DNA of 64,000 bases from assembly GCF_010389155.1 (NCBI RefSeq), contig NC_057768.1, forward strand, positions 2,044,501 to 2,108,500, given 5' to 3'. The first letter of the stretch is position 1. Every line of letters begins with the position of its first letter. Shown here piece by piece: positions 38,844 through 50,779 of the stretch. Made by a program: the position numbers and the translations under genes. This stretch comes from Erigeron canadensis. Lineage: Eukaryota > Streptophyta > Magnoliopsida > Asterales > Asteraceae. The notes below the pieces were generated by a model. The model was given only the letters and a program-made list of their open reading frames with translations, did not search any database and was not told where the DNA came from.

Positions 38844-39998
38844 GGGATTATGGCACCGGAATGTAACCAACTATGACTCAATGGTTATGTAATGTAGTGA
38901 CCTTTCAAATTGGCTATCTGACATAAGTACCTTTCATTTTTGTTCTTTTAATGTATCCTACCGGGTAACATCCTATTTGTAAGCGGTAATGCCACGTTGT
39001 ACGTAAAAAATAATAGGGATTAAGGCACCGGAGTGTAACCAACTATGAGTGAATGGTTATGTAATGTGGTAACCTACGAAAGTGTTAAAAGTGATGTAAG
39101 AACCTCTCTGTTTTGTTCACTCGATGTATCCTACCGGGTTACTCCGACAACTTTATACTCTGGTCATCTTCTCCGGCTAATTTCCGGAACTATCTTCCGT
39201 AACAACAATTTTTTCCGGAGAGCAAATGTGAAACTGTAACTCAATGTCTAACTTCAATCCCGAACATAAATTAACACTAGATATAACTAGATGCATATAT
39301 ACATTTATTGATTTCAGAACACGATTCAATAATAATCATACTTAAACCATAATCCCCAAATTGGATTGTGTTATGATCACCCCATCATCGTTAACCATAA
39401 AGATCTGGCCATCCCATCCCCACCATAATCAAGATCCAACAACTTTGGTTTACAATGGGGTAAAAGGGGGGATTTTGACAGAGAATGACGATGGTGTTTG
39501 TCTGGGTGGCAGTTGTCATTTGTTTGTTTTACTGGTGGCAATCAGCGGTGGCACGTGTCTGGATGTGGAGACGGTGGAGAGATGGTCGCACCTTTTGAAT
39601 GGAAGAAAAAATGAGACCGAGAGCACCCATTACAACCTCGTCAGAGTCTAAGACCATCCACCATCCATTTCGTCGGAGTTTATAACCCACAACCGTAACC
39701 ATGACCGTACAACAGGTCAACCAGTACATGAAAAGTACAAAAATGAGAGGTTCTTACATTAGATAGCCAGTTTTAAATATCACTATATAACATAACCATT
39801 CAGTCATAGTTGGTTACTCTCTAGTGCCATAATCCCAAAGTAAATCTAACATTGTTACCGGCTACCGGTACAACAGGTCAACCGATACACAAAAAGAACA
39901 AAAATGAAAGGTACTTACATCAGATAGCCAATTTGAAAGGTCACTACATTACATAACCATTGAGTCATAGTTGGTTACATTCCAGTGTCATAATCCCC
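38844..39998. mobile_element. MULE-type non-autonomous element with doubled terminal repeats
   Basis: The outer ends are GGGATTATGGCACCGGAATG and, on the other strand, GGGGATTATGACACTGGAAT. Flanking attaaaaa is present at 38836-38843 and 39999-40006, fitting the 8-9-bp duplication of Mutator-like elements. A second pair of the same terminal sequence lies inside (39015-39140 and 39716-39832). The open frames in between (39361-39729) are unlike any family known to me and are not called. Confidence 0.75.
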
Positions 39999-40769
39999 AT
40001 TAAAAAACATAGATAGATAGCCTTTTCAGTAGTGGGATACATCTCCAACGTCTCTTTGCTTCTTCAAAGTGAAGGCTTCAATTTCTTCACGCCACCCCAA
40101 ATTTTCTGACATATAACGCCCCCAAGTCCAATGTAAGGGGCTTTTCAGGGCGTTTCCAAGCATAAAAATTGAAAAAGAGCGCCTTGCTCCGCTGAGTCTA
40201 AATGAACTTTTATTGGGCACATTCTGTTTGTGTAATAGATTAACAGGTACAAGTTTCATACATTTATCTGTATTTGAACTTTTATGTCAAAGTCTATACT
40301 TCGTACAAATATACAGTATGAGACATACAACTTACCATATCTTTTCGTTGCAACTTTACCAACACATAGTAATAATATCCTTTTATTTTTTTTATCCTCT
40401 CTCTCTTCAAACAAGAACATCACCATCTTTACTAGATCCCCTTTTTTTATCTCCTTCTGTTTTCTAAATATTCTTTTCTAAATAATTTCAAACCTTATTA
40501 ATCAAAATCAAATGATAAAAGAGCACAATAACCATGTGGGTAGCGGTTAAAATTTCTAATCATCTGTGGTGGCTGCCATGGTGGTAGGCGGCGGCTGTCA
40601 TGGTGGTAGGGAGGTTGGTGGCGGAACAACAGAGAGGTAGGTGGTAGGATGGCTGCACAGCAGCGGTGGCTTCCAGGGAGGTGCTAATCACTACTAGCGG
40701 TGGCGTCAAGACGGCAGGGAGTTGTGGTGGTGGTTGGTGGCGTGGTCGTGGCTGAGCAAAGAAGGATAG

Positions 40770-41027
40770 TTGCAGCTGAAATACAAAGGAGGAAAGATTT
40801 GTATGTTTTGGGGTTTTTTTGTCAAAATGTATCAGTATCAATTCCATTCGAATTGAAAATATTCCATGGGTTAAGGGAAGGATTTGCGAATTCTCTATTT
40901 TAAGGAATTGAAAGAAAGTTTTGAATTCCAATTTCATATTTTTCCAACCAAACAAGGTAAAACATAGAATTTAGATTCTAATTTCATGGAATTCCTTAAA
41001 ATTCCATGAACCAAACACCCCCTTAGT
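40770..41027. mobile_element. MITE-like remnant with TAAGGGGGTGTTTGG-type end
   Basis: The right end reads ccatgaaccaaacaccccctta, a very common plant MITE terminus. Internally attccatgg and aattccatgaa words recur in inverted orientation. The left boundary is uncertain; gttttggggtttttttgtc near 40806 is the best candidate. Confidence 0.4.
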
Positions 41028-41341
41028 TTCTTGGAAGAAAATCACTAAAGAGCATGGATATCTGCCAATGGTAACACAAAATATATTTAAATAGCTTAAA
41101 AAATGATTAATATAATTAAATGATAACACAAAATCTACTTATACGATTTTCGTTATCTGTTCATACATCAGGACCTGCCGCCGCGAAGTGCGAGCACAAA
41201 AACTAGTTTTGAATAAGCGTGGACCAAGATTGCAAATATGCATATCGTTCTATATTATACTCCCATAGACACAAGCAGTTTCTAATTTCTTGATTGTTTC
41301 TTTTCCTTTTATTTTTCTTTCTTTCTTTTTCTTTTTTCACA

Positions 41342-41606
41342 ATGGATATCGTTATTGGAGATCGTCCGAAAAAATCGTAAGCCCTATATTATATACATTA
41401 CGTTTCTCCGCTAGTTTTTTCTTGTAATTTTTAATTCTCACGGGTTTTATCTTATAAATTAAATTTTTTTTAACCTATAATATAGATAACTGTCATTAAT
41501 AATGGTTAAATGTTTTACAATATGATTGTAGGCTAGACGAGCTCATGGACAAATTGCGCCGCAAACCTCCCGTCTACGAATCTCTCCTCATCCCGGGTTT
41601 CTTGAG
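41342..41606 (+). CDS. Orphan 5' exons of an unidentified gene (partial)
   Basis: Exon 1 at 41342-41376 starts MDIVIGDRPKK and ends at a tc|gtaag donor. Exon 2 at 41532-41606 opens after a ttgtag acceptor, keeps the frame, and reads LDELMDKLRRKPPVYE then SLLIPGFLR before an ag|gtttat donor-like site. Without a further splice the frame stops at 41618. Exon 2 is clearly GC-richer than its surroundings and a pyrimidine-rich leader precedes the ATG, so this looks like a real gene start. I do not recognise the family and see no continuation in the repeat-rich 41.6-50 kb. Confidence 0.4.
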
Positions 41607-42574
41607 GTTTATTCACTGAACCAGATTATTTCGATTATTTCTATTTTTAGTTCTAAAGTTATAGCTGCATCTATACCTAATTATACTGTATGAATCAACA
41701 TCTGTGGTAAAGTTTATCTACGTTTTAGAAAAAGGGTTATATATATATATATATATTTTTGTCCGATATAGTTTTGACTTAATATTAATCGGGTTGGTTA
41801 AAGCTTGGTGATATTAGTCAAATTATATATGTTTTGCATATTGATTAGTTGGCTAATATCATTTACTTGTTTACATTTTAAGTCAAATTTGTATAAATTT
41901 AGTTCTTTATTATTTGCATAAGTCATTTCTAGGTCTCTCATATGATTTGGACACTTATTATAGCTAAAATGAGTTAATGATGGCTCAAAATCGTGATCAA
42001 GTAAAGTGATGATGTGCTGACATACTATATGGTGAAGTTAAGTTAAGAAATCTACCTATTATAAAAAGACCCTTTTTCTTAAGTGAAGTGATTCTTGTAC
42101 CACATATATTAACTAATTTACCACATGTATGCTTTAATGGTTTGTACGGTATGTTTTAACAGTTGTACTGTGTGGTAGATTTATCAATATTTGTGGTACG
42201 AAAATCATTTCTCTTGCTTAATGTATCCATTTTCAATATATGCCACGTGGACAAAAATAGTTGGAAACTGCTGCCTCCATTATAACTTTTTTTAATATAA
42301 CATTCCCTAGCCTTTTTTTTATCCATAATTTTGGTACTCTTTCTCACTTTATTTTTTTAAGGGTTTGCTAAATACAGTCTTTAGGGCTGTACTGTGTTTA
42401 AGGTGCATAAATTGTTTGTACATTTATCATAAAAATCAGGGGGCGGACTTTTAATATGGAAGGTACAAAATTTTTTATGCACGTTTAGGGGTTGTATTTA
42501 AGCATTTCCCATTTTTTTAATATACTCTACTGCTACTTTTTCTTTTCCTTTTTCATAGAAAAATAAATATATTG

Positions 42575-43279
42575 CTTCCTTTTTCAAAGTCTAAATTAGC
42601 ATATATGAAATGAAGATGAAGATTAAGAAGGTATTCATTTTAGATTTTGTGTGGTTTTTCTTCATGTATTTTATGAAATTAGCTTATAAGTTATAGCTAA
42701 CGCTATATAAAGTTGATGTCTAAGGGTTTCCTTTACAAACAATGGAATGATTTCAATTTTCAAAATTTACTTTTGCATATAAAAAAAATACGATATATGC
42801 ACTCTTCCTTTTTCAAAGTCTAAATTAGCATATATGAAATGAAGATAGAGATTAAGAAGGTATTCATTTTAGATTTTGTGTGGTTTTTCTTCATGTATTT
42901 TATAAAATTAGCTTATAAGTTATAGCTAATGCTATATAAAGTTGATGTCTAAGGGTTTTCTTTACAAACAACGAGCATAGTACCCGCGTAATGCGGCGGT
43001 GGTGGGGAAGCTAATCTGGTGGTGGCGTTGATAGGGTTTTACTTTGCTAGAGACAAAATGCTTGAAGGGCATAATTGGTATATCACGTGAGAGGGTGCTT
43101 AGCATGGAAGATTATTTAAGGGCATTTTTGTCTTATCAGGTTTTTAATTAACTTAAGGGCTCCAGTTTAGATGAATTGATTTCAATTATCAAAATTTACT
43201 TTTGCATATAAAAAAATGATGAATTGATTTCAATTATCAAAATTTACTTTTGCATATAAAAAAATACGATCTATGCACT
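42575..43279. repeat. Tandem duplication of 229 bp, one copy interrupted
   Basis: Unit 1 is 42575-42803. Unit 2 starts at 42804, is broken after 42971 by a 200-bp insert, and resumes at 43172. A 48-bp part of unit 2 is itself doubled (43172-43219 and following). Both units contain ctaaattagcatatatgaaa and gatgtctaagggttt and end cgatatatgcact or cgatctatgcact. Confidence 0.85.
42972..43171 (-). mobile_element. 200-bp Helitron with paralogous empty site
   Basis: The insert breaks unit 2 of the tandem duplication exactly between A and T (acaaacaA|...|Tgaattgattt); unit 1 shows the unbroken site acaaacaatggaatgattt. On the minus strand the insert starts TCTAAACTGGAGCCCTTAAG and ends with hairpin ccgcattacgcgg, gtactatg and CTCG. 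The 5' TC, hairpin, AT insertion and lack of target duplication define a Helitron; the terminal CTCG departs from CTRR. Confidence 0.85.
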
Positions 43280-44170
43280 GAACTTCACCGTTTTTGCCGA
43301 CAACAAGAACAAAGTTGACTACCTATTGTTTCCCCTTTTAGTCATATGTATTTCTTTAATTTCCATATTACACACACATATAGACCTTGAAACCAAAAAA
43401 TTTGTTCCCAAAGTTAAAAAAGAAAAGGAAAATGAACTCATTTTAAAAAAAAATTTCTCTTTTTATAGGTTGAATAAAAGAAAATAGTGATTAATAACTA
43501 TTTTATTCTCAAGACATCATGGCATAAAAAACAAGTTCCCTCGATTATAAGTTCCCTCGATTATACTCGCAATATGGTAATTTTGATGTCTCGTGGTACA
43601 ATTTCATTTTAGAATTTTATGTGTTTTCCATTGTTTTCTTACATATATTCTTATAAATGTGTTTTTCATTGTTTTTATTTTAATGTAATTTTATATTTAT
43701 TGTCATGATCTTGTAGAGCATGTTAATTATTTTAAGATGATTATACATTTTTAATATAAACTTACATATAACTATGATACATTACAATTTTATTTGTATT
43801 TCTTTACTTATATAAAAATGAACTCATGAAAGTGTATGAAAAGAAAAATCAAATCTTCTTGTTGTGTTTATTACTGCTTGAAAATTTGATTATCCATGTT
43901 GTGTTAAATACTTTCTACAAAATATCAAAGCATATTGCATATTGTTACCTAATATTTACTCGTGTTTTATAATATTTTTTTTACTTCAGCTATATGATTT
44001 ACAACTTTTACAAGTATTGACCAAAAATAATGAACAGGTGTAGTTACTATATAAAGCACTAAAGCTGTACAGTTTAGAGAAATTATTGTACAAAGCAACA
44101 AAGATTGAAGACAAATGAAAATGGTCATGATGAGGGTTGATGGTACATGGTTGGTAATATGGTATGGTAT
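43280..44170. other. AT-rich spacer
   Basis: No gene. The only structure is a short tandem pair of aagttccctcgattat at 43530-43566. Confidence 0.5.
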
Positions 44171-44665
44171 GAGTTATGTAGTGATGATGTACCCTCCTTT
44201 AAGGCTGCAATTTAAAGGCTACATCTACGGATGATGTACCCTCCTTTAAGGCTGGAAGTTAAAGGCTACATCTAATATTTAGGCCGGAGCCTAATCCACC
44301 AAATAAGGTCCGGACATATTACCAGGAACATCTCAAAACACTATGATAAGGCTAAGGAATCGCCAAGGTGTTTTGTACTACGAATGACGTATGTCTAAAG
44401 GACTAAGCACAGACCTTTTGTCTACACTCGACAATACGACGAAGTTTGTTATGCTACAAGACACGCCGAATAAAGGCCTCTGACTAATAGACGTCATGCT
44501 AAAGGGGACCAACTTCTGGACCCTTCCTTTGAGCCCTATAAATACCCCCAATAAATCTCTCTAAGAGACCAATGAAAAACACACACAAACACCTCTCAAA
44601 TACACTTGGTGGCGTGAAGCAACTGTGATACTTCACACCAATTGGGAACCACCAACAAGTCTAAA
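44170..44665 (+). mobile_element. LTR-like fragment
   Basis: A GC-balanced block contains a TATA-like ccctataaataccccc at 44528-44543, placed as in LTRs, and a terminal-like ggaaccaccaacaa near 44645. Its first 105 bp are a tandem pair of about 47 bp (gatgatgtaccctcctttaa at 44180 and 44228). No second LTR, polypurine tract or target duplication was found, so this may be a solo or truncated LTR. Confidence 0.4.
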
Positions 44666-44769
44666 CATTTCATTATCATTTTTTACACCAAATCAATCCA
44701 TACTAATTTAAGTGTAACTTTACCCTTAAACATGTAGATTATGAAAGTGAAAATAGTCATGATGGGATT

Positions 44770-45545
44770 GATTCTATAGGTATTGATGGGTCGGGTTAAA
44801 TGGGTTTCGGGTTATTTGGTTCGGGTTATTCGGGTTTCGAAGAATTATAAATTAAACCGTAACCCAAACCGAATAAGATTTGGGTTATTCGGGTTTGGGT
44901 TGTTCGGGTTCGGGTTCTTTGGATCAGGTTTTGGGTAACCTAAATAACATGTGATTGACTTTACGTGCATTAGTTACGGAACATTGCAACAATCTAATTT
45001 TAATTTCGAAAACTTGAATAACAGGGATACTTATACTGATTAAGTTTGTGCGTTTTTGGAATTCTTGCATGAAAAGATGATTGTATTATTAGAATAAAAG
45101 TCATAGACAAAACAAAAAAAAAATTATAAACTATATAAAAATATAAAAACTACTGATATTAAATAAACAAAATTTGACAATATATGACTCTTCTTATATT
45201 CATATTGTTATTATCTTTTATTAGTGTATTTTTAAACATTTATTATTATTTAACTTTGCACAATCTTGATTTTGTTTATAAATCAAAATTTAATATTCAA
45301 ATAATATATACTTTAAATAAATTTAATGTGTTATATTATTGTGTGTATATATAAACGCATTTTATTTGGTTATTCGGGTTGACCCAAATTATAAAATTTT
45401 CATCCGCAACCCAAACTAATTAAGCTTTGGGTTATTCAGGTTGACCCAAACGATGACCCACAAACCAAATAACCCAACCCATTTCATCCAAACCCATTTG
45501 GGTTGGGTCGGATTGCTTGGGTTTGGTTATTTTCAACACCTCTAT
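44770..45545. repeat. Inverted GGGTT(C/A)GGGT-rich repeat pair
   Basis: Arms at about 44785-44945 and 45365-45540 contain many ttcgggtt/tggattg words on one strand and aacccaa/aacccga words on the other. The pattern is that of a hairpin or hAT-type MITE ending gaggtgttgaaaataacc on the minus strand. The spacer of about 420 bp is AT-rich and non-coding. Confidence 0.5.
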
Positions 45546-46638
45546 AATCTATATAGTATGGTATAAGGGTATCTCTAATTGCATCAACCTATTAATGACT
45601 TTTTATTATTTCCATACCACCAATTTATAATATTAAATTAAGAATGTTAGATAAAGTCATATTAATATAATGTATTTATAAGTTGGTGTGACTGTTTTTG
45701 AAAAAATTTCTTTCATCAAATAGGTTGAGGATTCTCAACCTTTTGATAAAAAAAAAAAAATCTTTTCCAATGGTAATAAGCTTTTCAATGACTTATTAAC
45801 ATAAAAAAAAGCTTTTGATCAACCCACCATTATGAATGCTCTAAGTTGTGTAGATAATATTTCAATTTGGTTGGCCCATATCAAAAATAGAGGTCAAACA
45901 GAATGTATGGTCAAAGACTAAAAATATAGACATATTAGATTTATCATTCAAGATATTGTTGCATAGAAATAGATAGAATTGTTTAAAATAAAATTTAAAG
46001 CAGTAAGTTTAACAAAAAAAAAAAAAAAAAAAAATTGATTTTTCACTTAAATAATTAACTATAATGATTTTAATATAGTAATATTATTATTTAAAAGATA
46101 TGATGATAATGACCATTAGATTAATATTTCATATATTAACTGCTGTTGGAAGTATATTAGCTCACTCCATTGAATCTCAGCATTGTATTTCATTTTAAAA
46201 GAAATGATTAAAAATTTTGTTAAATCACAATTCATATAATATGTATTATACATAATAAAATGACTATCCACAAACTAATTTTTATCTTAAATATGGTGGT
46301 ATTTTTGTAAGAAATTATGACGAATCGAGCTATACATACCTTTTCCAAATATGGTGGCAATTTTATAAGAGATTATGATGAATTGTGGTATATATACCTT
46401 TCCGGCATGCTAACCATAGTGACATAGTGTAAGTCTTATGCTTATAAAAGTTCGATAATTATATCCCGTAGTGAATTTGTGAATATGACTTAAATTTTAA
46501 CTAAAAATGCCAATCGATAGTCAGCTATTAAAACTTAAAATAGGGTGAATGAATATGTAGCTATAAATGTTGACAAAATCGTAGCTGCATAATGCAAGCA
46601 AAAGTAATAATGTTGCGTAAATTATACTAACAATTACC

Positions 46639-47088
46639 CAAGGCCGGTTATAGAGGTGGACAAAGTGGACGACGGGCCGAGGCCTGATTTTTTAAGGGGC
46701 CCGATTTTTTTTTTGTATATACAATAATATATATGTAATTAACTTAGCTCATTACAAATTATAACAATTAACCAAAAACTAAACCATATAATTTAACTTA
46801 CATAAAAAAAACCCACTTACACACCTTTTTACGGATGAAAAAAGTTATATATTTCAATCTTGGAATGTAGTCACAAGCTATTCTAATCATTGAGAATAAC
46901 TTTTGTTATGTTTATTAATATACTATAACTTTTTTCATCATTTTATAAAAATAGTTTATGTATATAGAACCTCTATAAATTTATACTCAACAACTTAATA
47001 ACCTTAATAAAATTAGTAATATAAAGTCTAACTTAGGGGTCTTTTTTCTGGCTCGTCCGAGGTCTGTAAATTCTCAGGGACGGCACTG
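46639..47088. mobile_element. hAT-type MITE with 8-bp target duplication
   Basis: The element starts CAAGGCCGGTTATAGAGG and, on the other strand, CAGTGCCGTCCCTGAGA. The direct repeat caattacc stands on both sides (46631-46638 and 47089-47096), the 8-bp size typical of hAT elements. The interior of 450 bp is AT-rich and non-coding. Confidence 0.8.
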
Positions 47089-47639
47089 CAATTACCATAT
47101 CTTAGTGTTTATGATATAACAATTTTGTAAGAACATCTTTAAGGTAGATCTTGAATACTTTCTTTTAAATAAAGAAAATAAGAATTTATAAGAGATTTTT
47201 ATGAAAAAGCTTAATCTCTAACAATAAAAAGCTTTTTAGAAGCTTGAAATATATAGTACAACAATAAGTTCAATTAGGAACCTATAGGTTGATAGAAATC
47301 AATTTTTTTATTTCTAAGTCTTACGTTTTAAAAATCATTATTTTATTTTATTTCAAACTTTTAAAACTTTTTATTATTGAAGGTAAATTTTTTTTCATAA
47401 AAACCTTATAAACATTCTTACATCTTTTTCTACAAAAATATTATTCAAAATTAAGCATCGAAGATAATCTAATAACAATAACTATCTATTACTTATAAAG
47501 TTTTTTTAAAATTTTTGGTTTTCTCATAAAAATATAATTAAAACCTTAATTTACATACTACATCTATAATCTATAATATATTATAAAACAAATCTATTTT
47601 TCAACTTTCAACATTCAATTTCAACAATGTACACATGAT

Positions 47640-47970
47640 AATGCATGATATAACATACATCAATGCATACAACTTTCTTTCTCCTCCATAAATCATTTTA
47701 TTTCTTTAATTCTTTCAAAATCTTTTATCTCAATAACCATATATCGATAAATTATAAAAATTATATGAGTGTTCTTAAAATTTCATGCTCTTTTATTAGA
47801 GTTGTCATTCGATATACTTTCGACGAATTTTTAAATCCGATGACGGAGCCCTTACGGCTAAGGCATTTGACTATGACACTCTATGACATATCACCTACAA
47901 TGACCTATCACACTTTATGACTTATCACCCTCATCATTTTACCGCTGCAACACGCGGATACTTGTTCTCG
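47640..47970 (+). mobile_element. Helitron-like 3' portion ending CTCG
   Basis: The right end has ccgctgcaacacgcgg (47942-47957), atacttgtt and CTCG followed by host T, the same unusual terminus as the 200-bp Helitron at 42.97 kb. Upstream sequence resembles 36.1-36.4 kb in inverted or direct pieces. The 5' end was not identified, and the small frame at 47663-47920 lies within the repeat. Confidence 0.45.
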
Positions 47971-48156
47971 TTCCACTATAAGCGTCTCATACATTTATTT
48001 AAAAGTGTTTGTTAGAGAGGGCCGTGCAAATGCACGGCTAATAATTCTCTATATACAAAAGATGAAAAGAATGAGCCAGCTGCTGTTTTGCCAAAAGCTA
48101 AATTTTAAACAAGTGCACGGGAGCTACATGATAAAAATAAAAAAAAAAAAAAAAAA

Positions 48157-49553
48157 GCAACACATTTGAGCCAATGTTCCAGCAATGTTTTCACGAACCC
48201 AGATCCATCCACTTATTTAACTTTCTTTGTTGACTACAATGTTGACCGCCCAACACACCATGCCACGTCGCCCCTCATTACTTTTATTTCCTTTTGCGAC
48301 TGGATGAATAATGTATTTTTCCTCATTTACATGGTTGTCCATTAAACTGGATTATTGATGTGTATCACCCATATACTTTTTAATTTTTACATGGTTGACC
48401 AACTGCTGATCTGATAACCTGCTATAACAGGTTAATCTCTATTCACATAGTTTCTCATTAAACTGGGTGACTAATGTACTTTCTCTCATTTACATGGTTG
48501 CTCATTGAACTGGATTATTAGTATATATCACCAACATACTTTTCTATTTTTTACTTGGTTGACCAAATATTGACCTGATGACCTACAATAACAGGTTAAA
48601 CTCTATATTTACCTTTTATTTTTCCAGAAATTATCTTCATCAATTTTTCAGGTGAAAATTCCGATACAAATTCCAGCAACCATGTTCTTTCGTTTCAAAT
48701 TGACCCAAACGTCCATAAACTGGGTCATACTGGGTCGTCAGTTCAGAAATTTAGATGATACTAGACTTTAAAATATTTCCAAGCGAGTTATTATTGATCA
48801 AAAGGAAAAGTAAAATCCTAAAGTACGGGTCATAACGGATTGAGTTGATTGCTGGGTTGTTAAAGCTTAGGTTGAAGATCATAAACTAATTTATATTGAT
48901 AGTACAATTATACTATTATTGTATTATTAAAAATATAAACATATCTACTATATGCTTATACAGTTATTATATAATATTATATTATAGTTTTATAATAAGA
49001 TTTTATTAAAAATTAATGAAGAGGATGAAACATAAATTAATAAATTTTTGAAAAAAATATAAATAAAAATAGAGATTAACTTGTTATTGTAGATTTGTAG
49101 GTCATCAGGTCAACATTTGGTCAACTATGTAAAAATTAAAAAAGTATGTGGGTGATGTATATTAATAATTCGATTCAATAGGCAACCATGTAAATGAGAG
49201 AAAGTACATTATTTATCTAGTTCAATGGACAACCATGTAAATAGAGATTAACCTGTTATAGTATGTCATCAAATCAACAGTTGGTCAATCATGTAAAAAT
49301 TGAAAAGTATATAGGTGATACACATCAATAATCCAGTTCAATAAGCAACCATATAAATAAGAGAAAGTACATTGTTCATAAAGTGATTTAACCCTAAATA
49401 AAAAGCAACACATTTGAGCCTATGTTCCAGCAATGTTTTCACGAGCCCAGATCCATCCACTTATTTAACTTTCTTTGTTGACTACAATGTTGACCGCCCA
49501 CTCACACCATGCCACGTCGCCCCTCATTCCTTTTAGTTTCCTTTTGCGGCTGG
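48157..49553. repeat. Foldback structure flanked by 150-bp direct repeats
   Basis: A 150-bp block starting agcaacacatttgagcc is present at 48157-48303 and again, same orientation, at 49401-49553 with few differences. Between them are arms (about 48305-48610 and 49085-49395) that are inverted copies of each other, each built from two tandem units containing ggttgaccaa and aacaggttaa. A hairpin of roughly 300-bp arms results. No coding sequence. Confidence 0.75.
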
Positions 49554-49599
49554 AAATAAGTTAGCACAAACTTCACTTCCATTATTTTTTTTTTTTAAA

Positions 49600-49830
49600 A
49601 ACTAGTCAGTATTCAACATTAGGGACACCTTAAACATTAGGGACACCTTATCGTATAATGGTGAAACCTTGCATGTACTCTAGATTACGATATGTAGATC
49701 ATAAGCCGTTACAAGTGATTCAAAAGAAAAACCCCTATGACATATCATTCTAGAGAGTCGAACCCATGACCTGAGGTAAAACCAGGGATGAGTCGGATGA
49801 CTCTAGCCAGTTGATCTAGCCTTCATTGTC
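49600..49830 (-). mobile_element. SINE, minus-strand copy of the 31.65-kb family
   Basis: Read on the minus strand it runs from tagatcaactggctagagtc through box B gggttcgactctc (plus 49756-49768) to acttgtaacggc and aaggtttcaccattatacga. It matches the SINE at 31.65 kb throughout. The 3' part ends in a short doubled word (ttagggacacctta, plus 49618-49650). Confidence 0.7.
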
Positions 49831-49910
49831 TACATCTATTCATCTATTTCTTGTATTTGGCTATCCAAGCTCCACGTAACGACAATCTTATTATTGTGAT
49901 GGCCACATAT

Positions 49911-50464
49911 TGTTGGAGATTTGGACGAATAGGAAGAAGACACGGAGCCCCGTATATATATTTTGGGAGTGTTACTTTTGGGAGGGGGCTGCTTATTTTG
50001 AGTGTTGGAATAAACATGGTTTGATTCAAAGGAAAATACTCACCAGATGATCATGTGGAACCTGTAAGAGCATTAAAGCATAATTGCTATTGATTTCGGG
50101 TTCCCATAACAAGATGATTGAGTAATAATGGGATGATGAATTTGGTTGTAACATGATGGACGAATTTCTAAGAGAAAACCACACGAAAATTAGGGTTTAA
50201 TATGAGTTGGGATTTTCCATAACTTAGGGTTAATGACTCTCTATTTGTAAGGAGAGTGTTTACACATTCAACCCTTTTGGTGTTTAATGTGTGCATCATT
50301 AGTCCTCTTAGTTTACAATCACCTAATGGGAAACCCTATACTACTTCTCGAAGAGTAAATAAGCCCATTATATATTTACTAGACATAGGGATTTCAGTTA
50401 TCGTCAATTATCATATCAGGAATGATAGATGATCAGTGACGGTCACACTAAAGTGGTTCCAACA
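49911..50464 (-). repeat. 3' LTR of a Ty1/copia element
   Basis: On the plus strand the block starts TGTTGGAGAT and ends GGTTCCAACA, giving TG...CA termini with TGTTGGA/TCCAACA inverted ends. The adjoining minus-strand sequence gtcaagtgggagaa just upstream of the LTR is the classic copia polypurine tract. The frame at 49844-50029 lies in the LTR boundary and is not a gene. Confidence 0.8.
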
Positions 50465-50779
50465 TTCTCCCACTTGACCAAATAATCATTTATCTATGAG
50501 TATTCAAATAAGTTCCGGAATAATACTCGTTTTGTTTTAAACCAAAATCATAGCCAATAAGTACAGTCGTAGAGAATAACATCAACTCAGGACCCCCACT
50601 AGTCAAACTATGACTCAAATTTAAAACTAATAAGCAATGATCAATTGACTAAGACAAATTTTGTTATATAATTCTTTACACTGTTATGAGCTCGAAGTGT
50701 AACTAATAGACAAACAAAATCTGAATAAGGAGGAAAATTTTACATTAATGTAATAATAATGACCAATAAGTACAACATT

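Larger units (their letters stand above)
37043..41206 (+). mobile_element. Possible Helitron containing a MULE
   Basis: The left end reads A|TCTAATACTCCCTTATAAAG, like the start at 35.54 kb. The right end reads gccgccgcgaagtgcgagcac-aaaaaCTAG followed by host T; an inverted relative of this terminus lies at 55.73-55.77 kb. The interior holds C-rich leader-like sequence (37137-37320), a 16-base poly-C run near 37476, and the MULE at 38.84-40.0 kb. End pairing across 4.2 kb is inference. Confidence 0.35.

Noticed and set aside
40560..40955. 131-codon minus-strand frame rich in Pro/His/Ala
   Set aside because: It overlaps ggtggtggc-type low-complexity sequence and a MITE-like end; no splice or leader context supports it.
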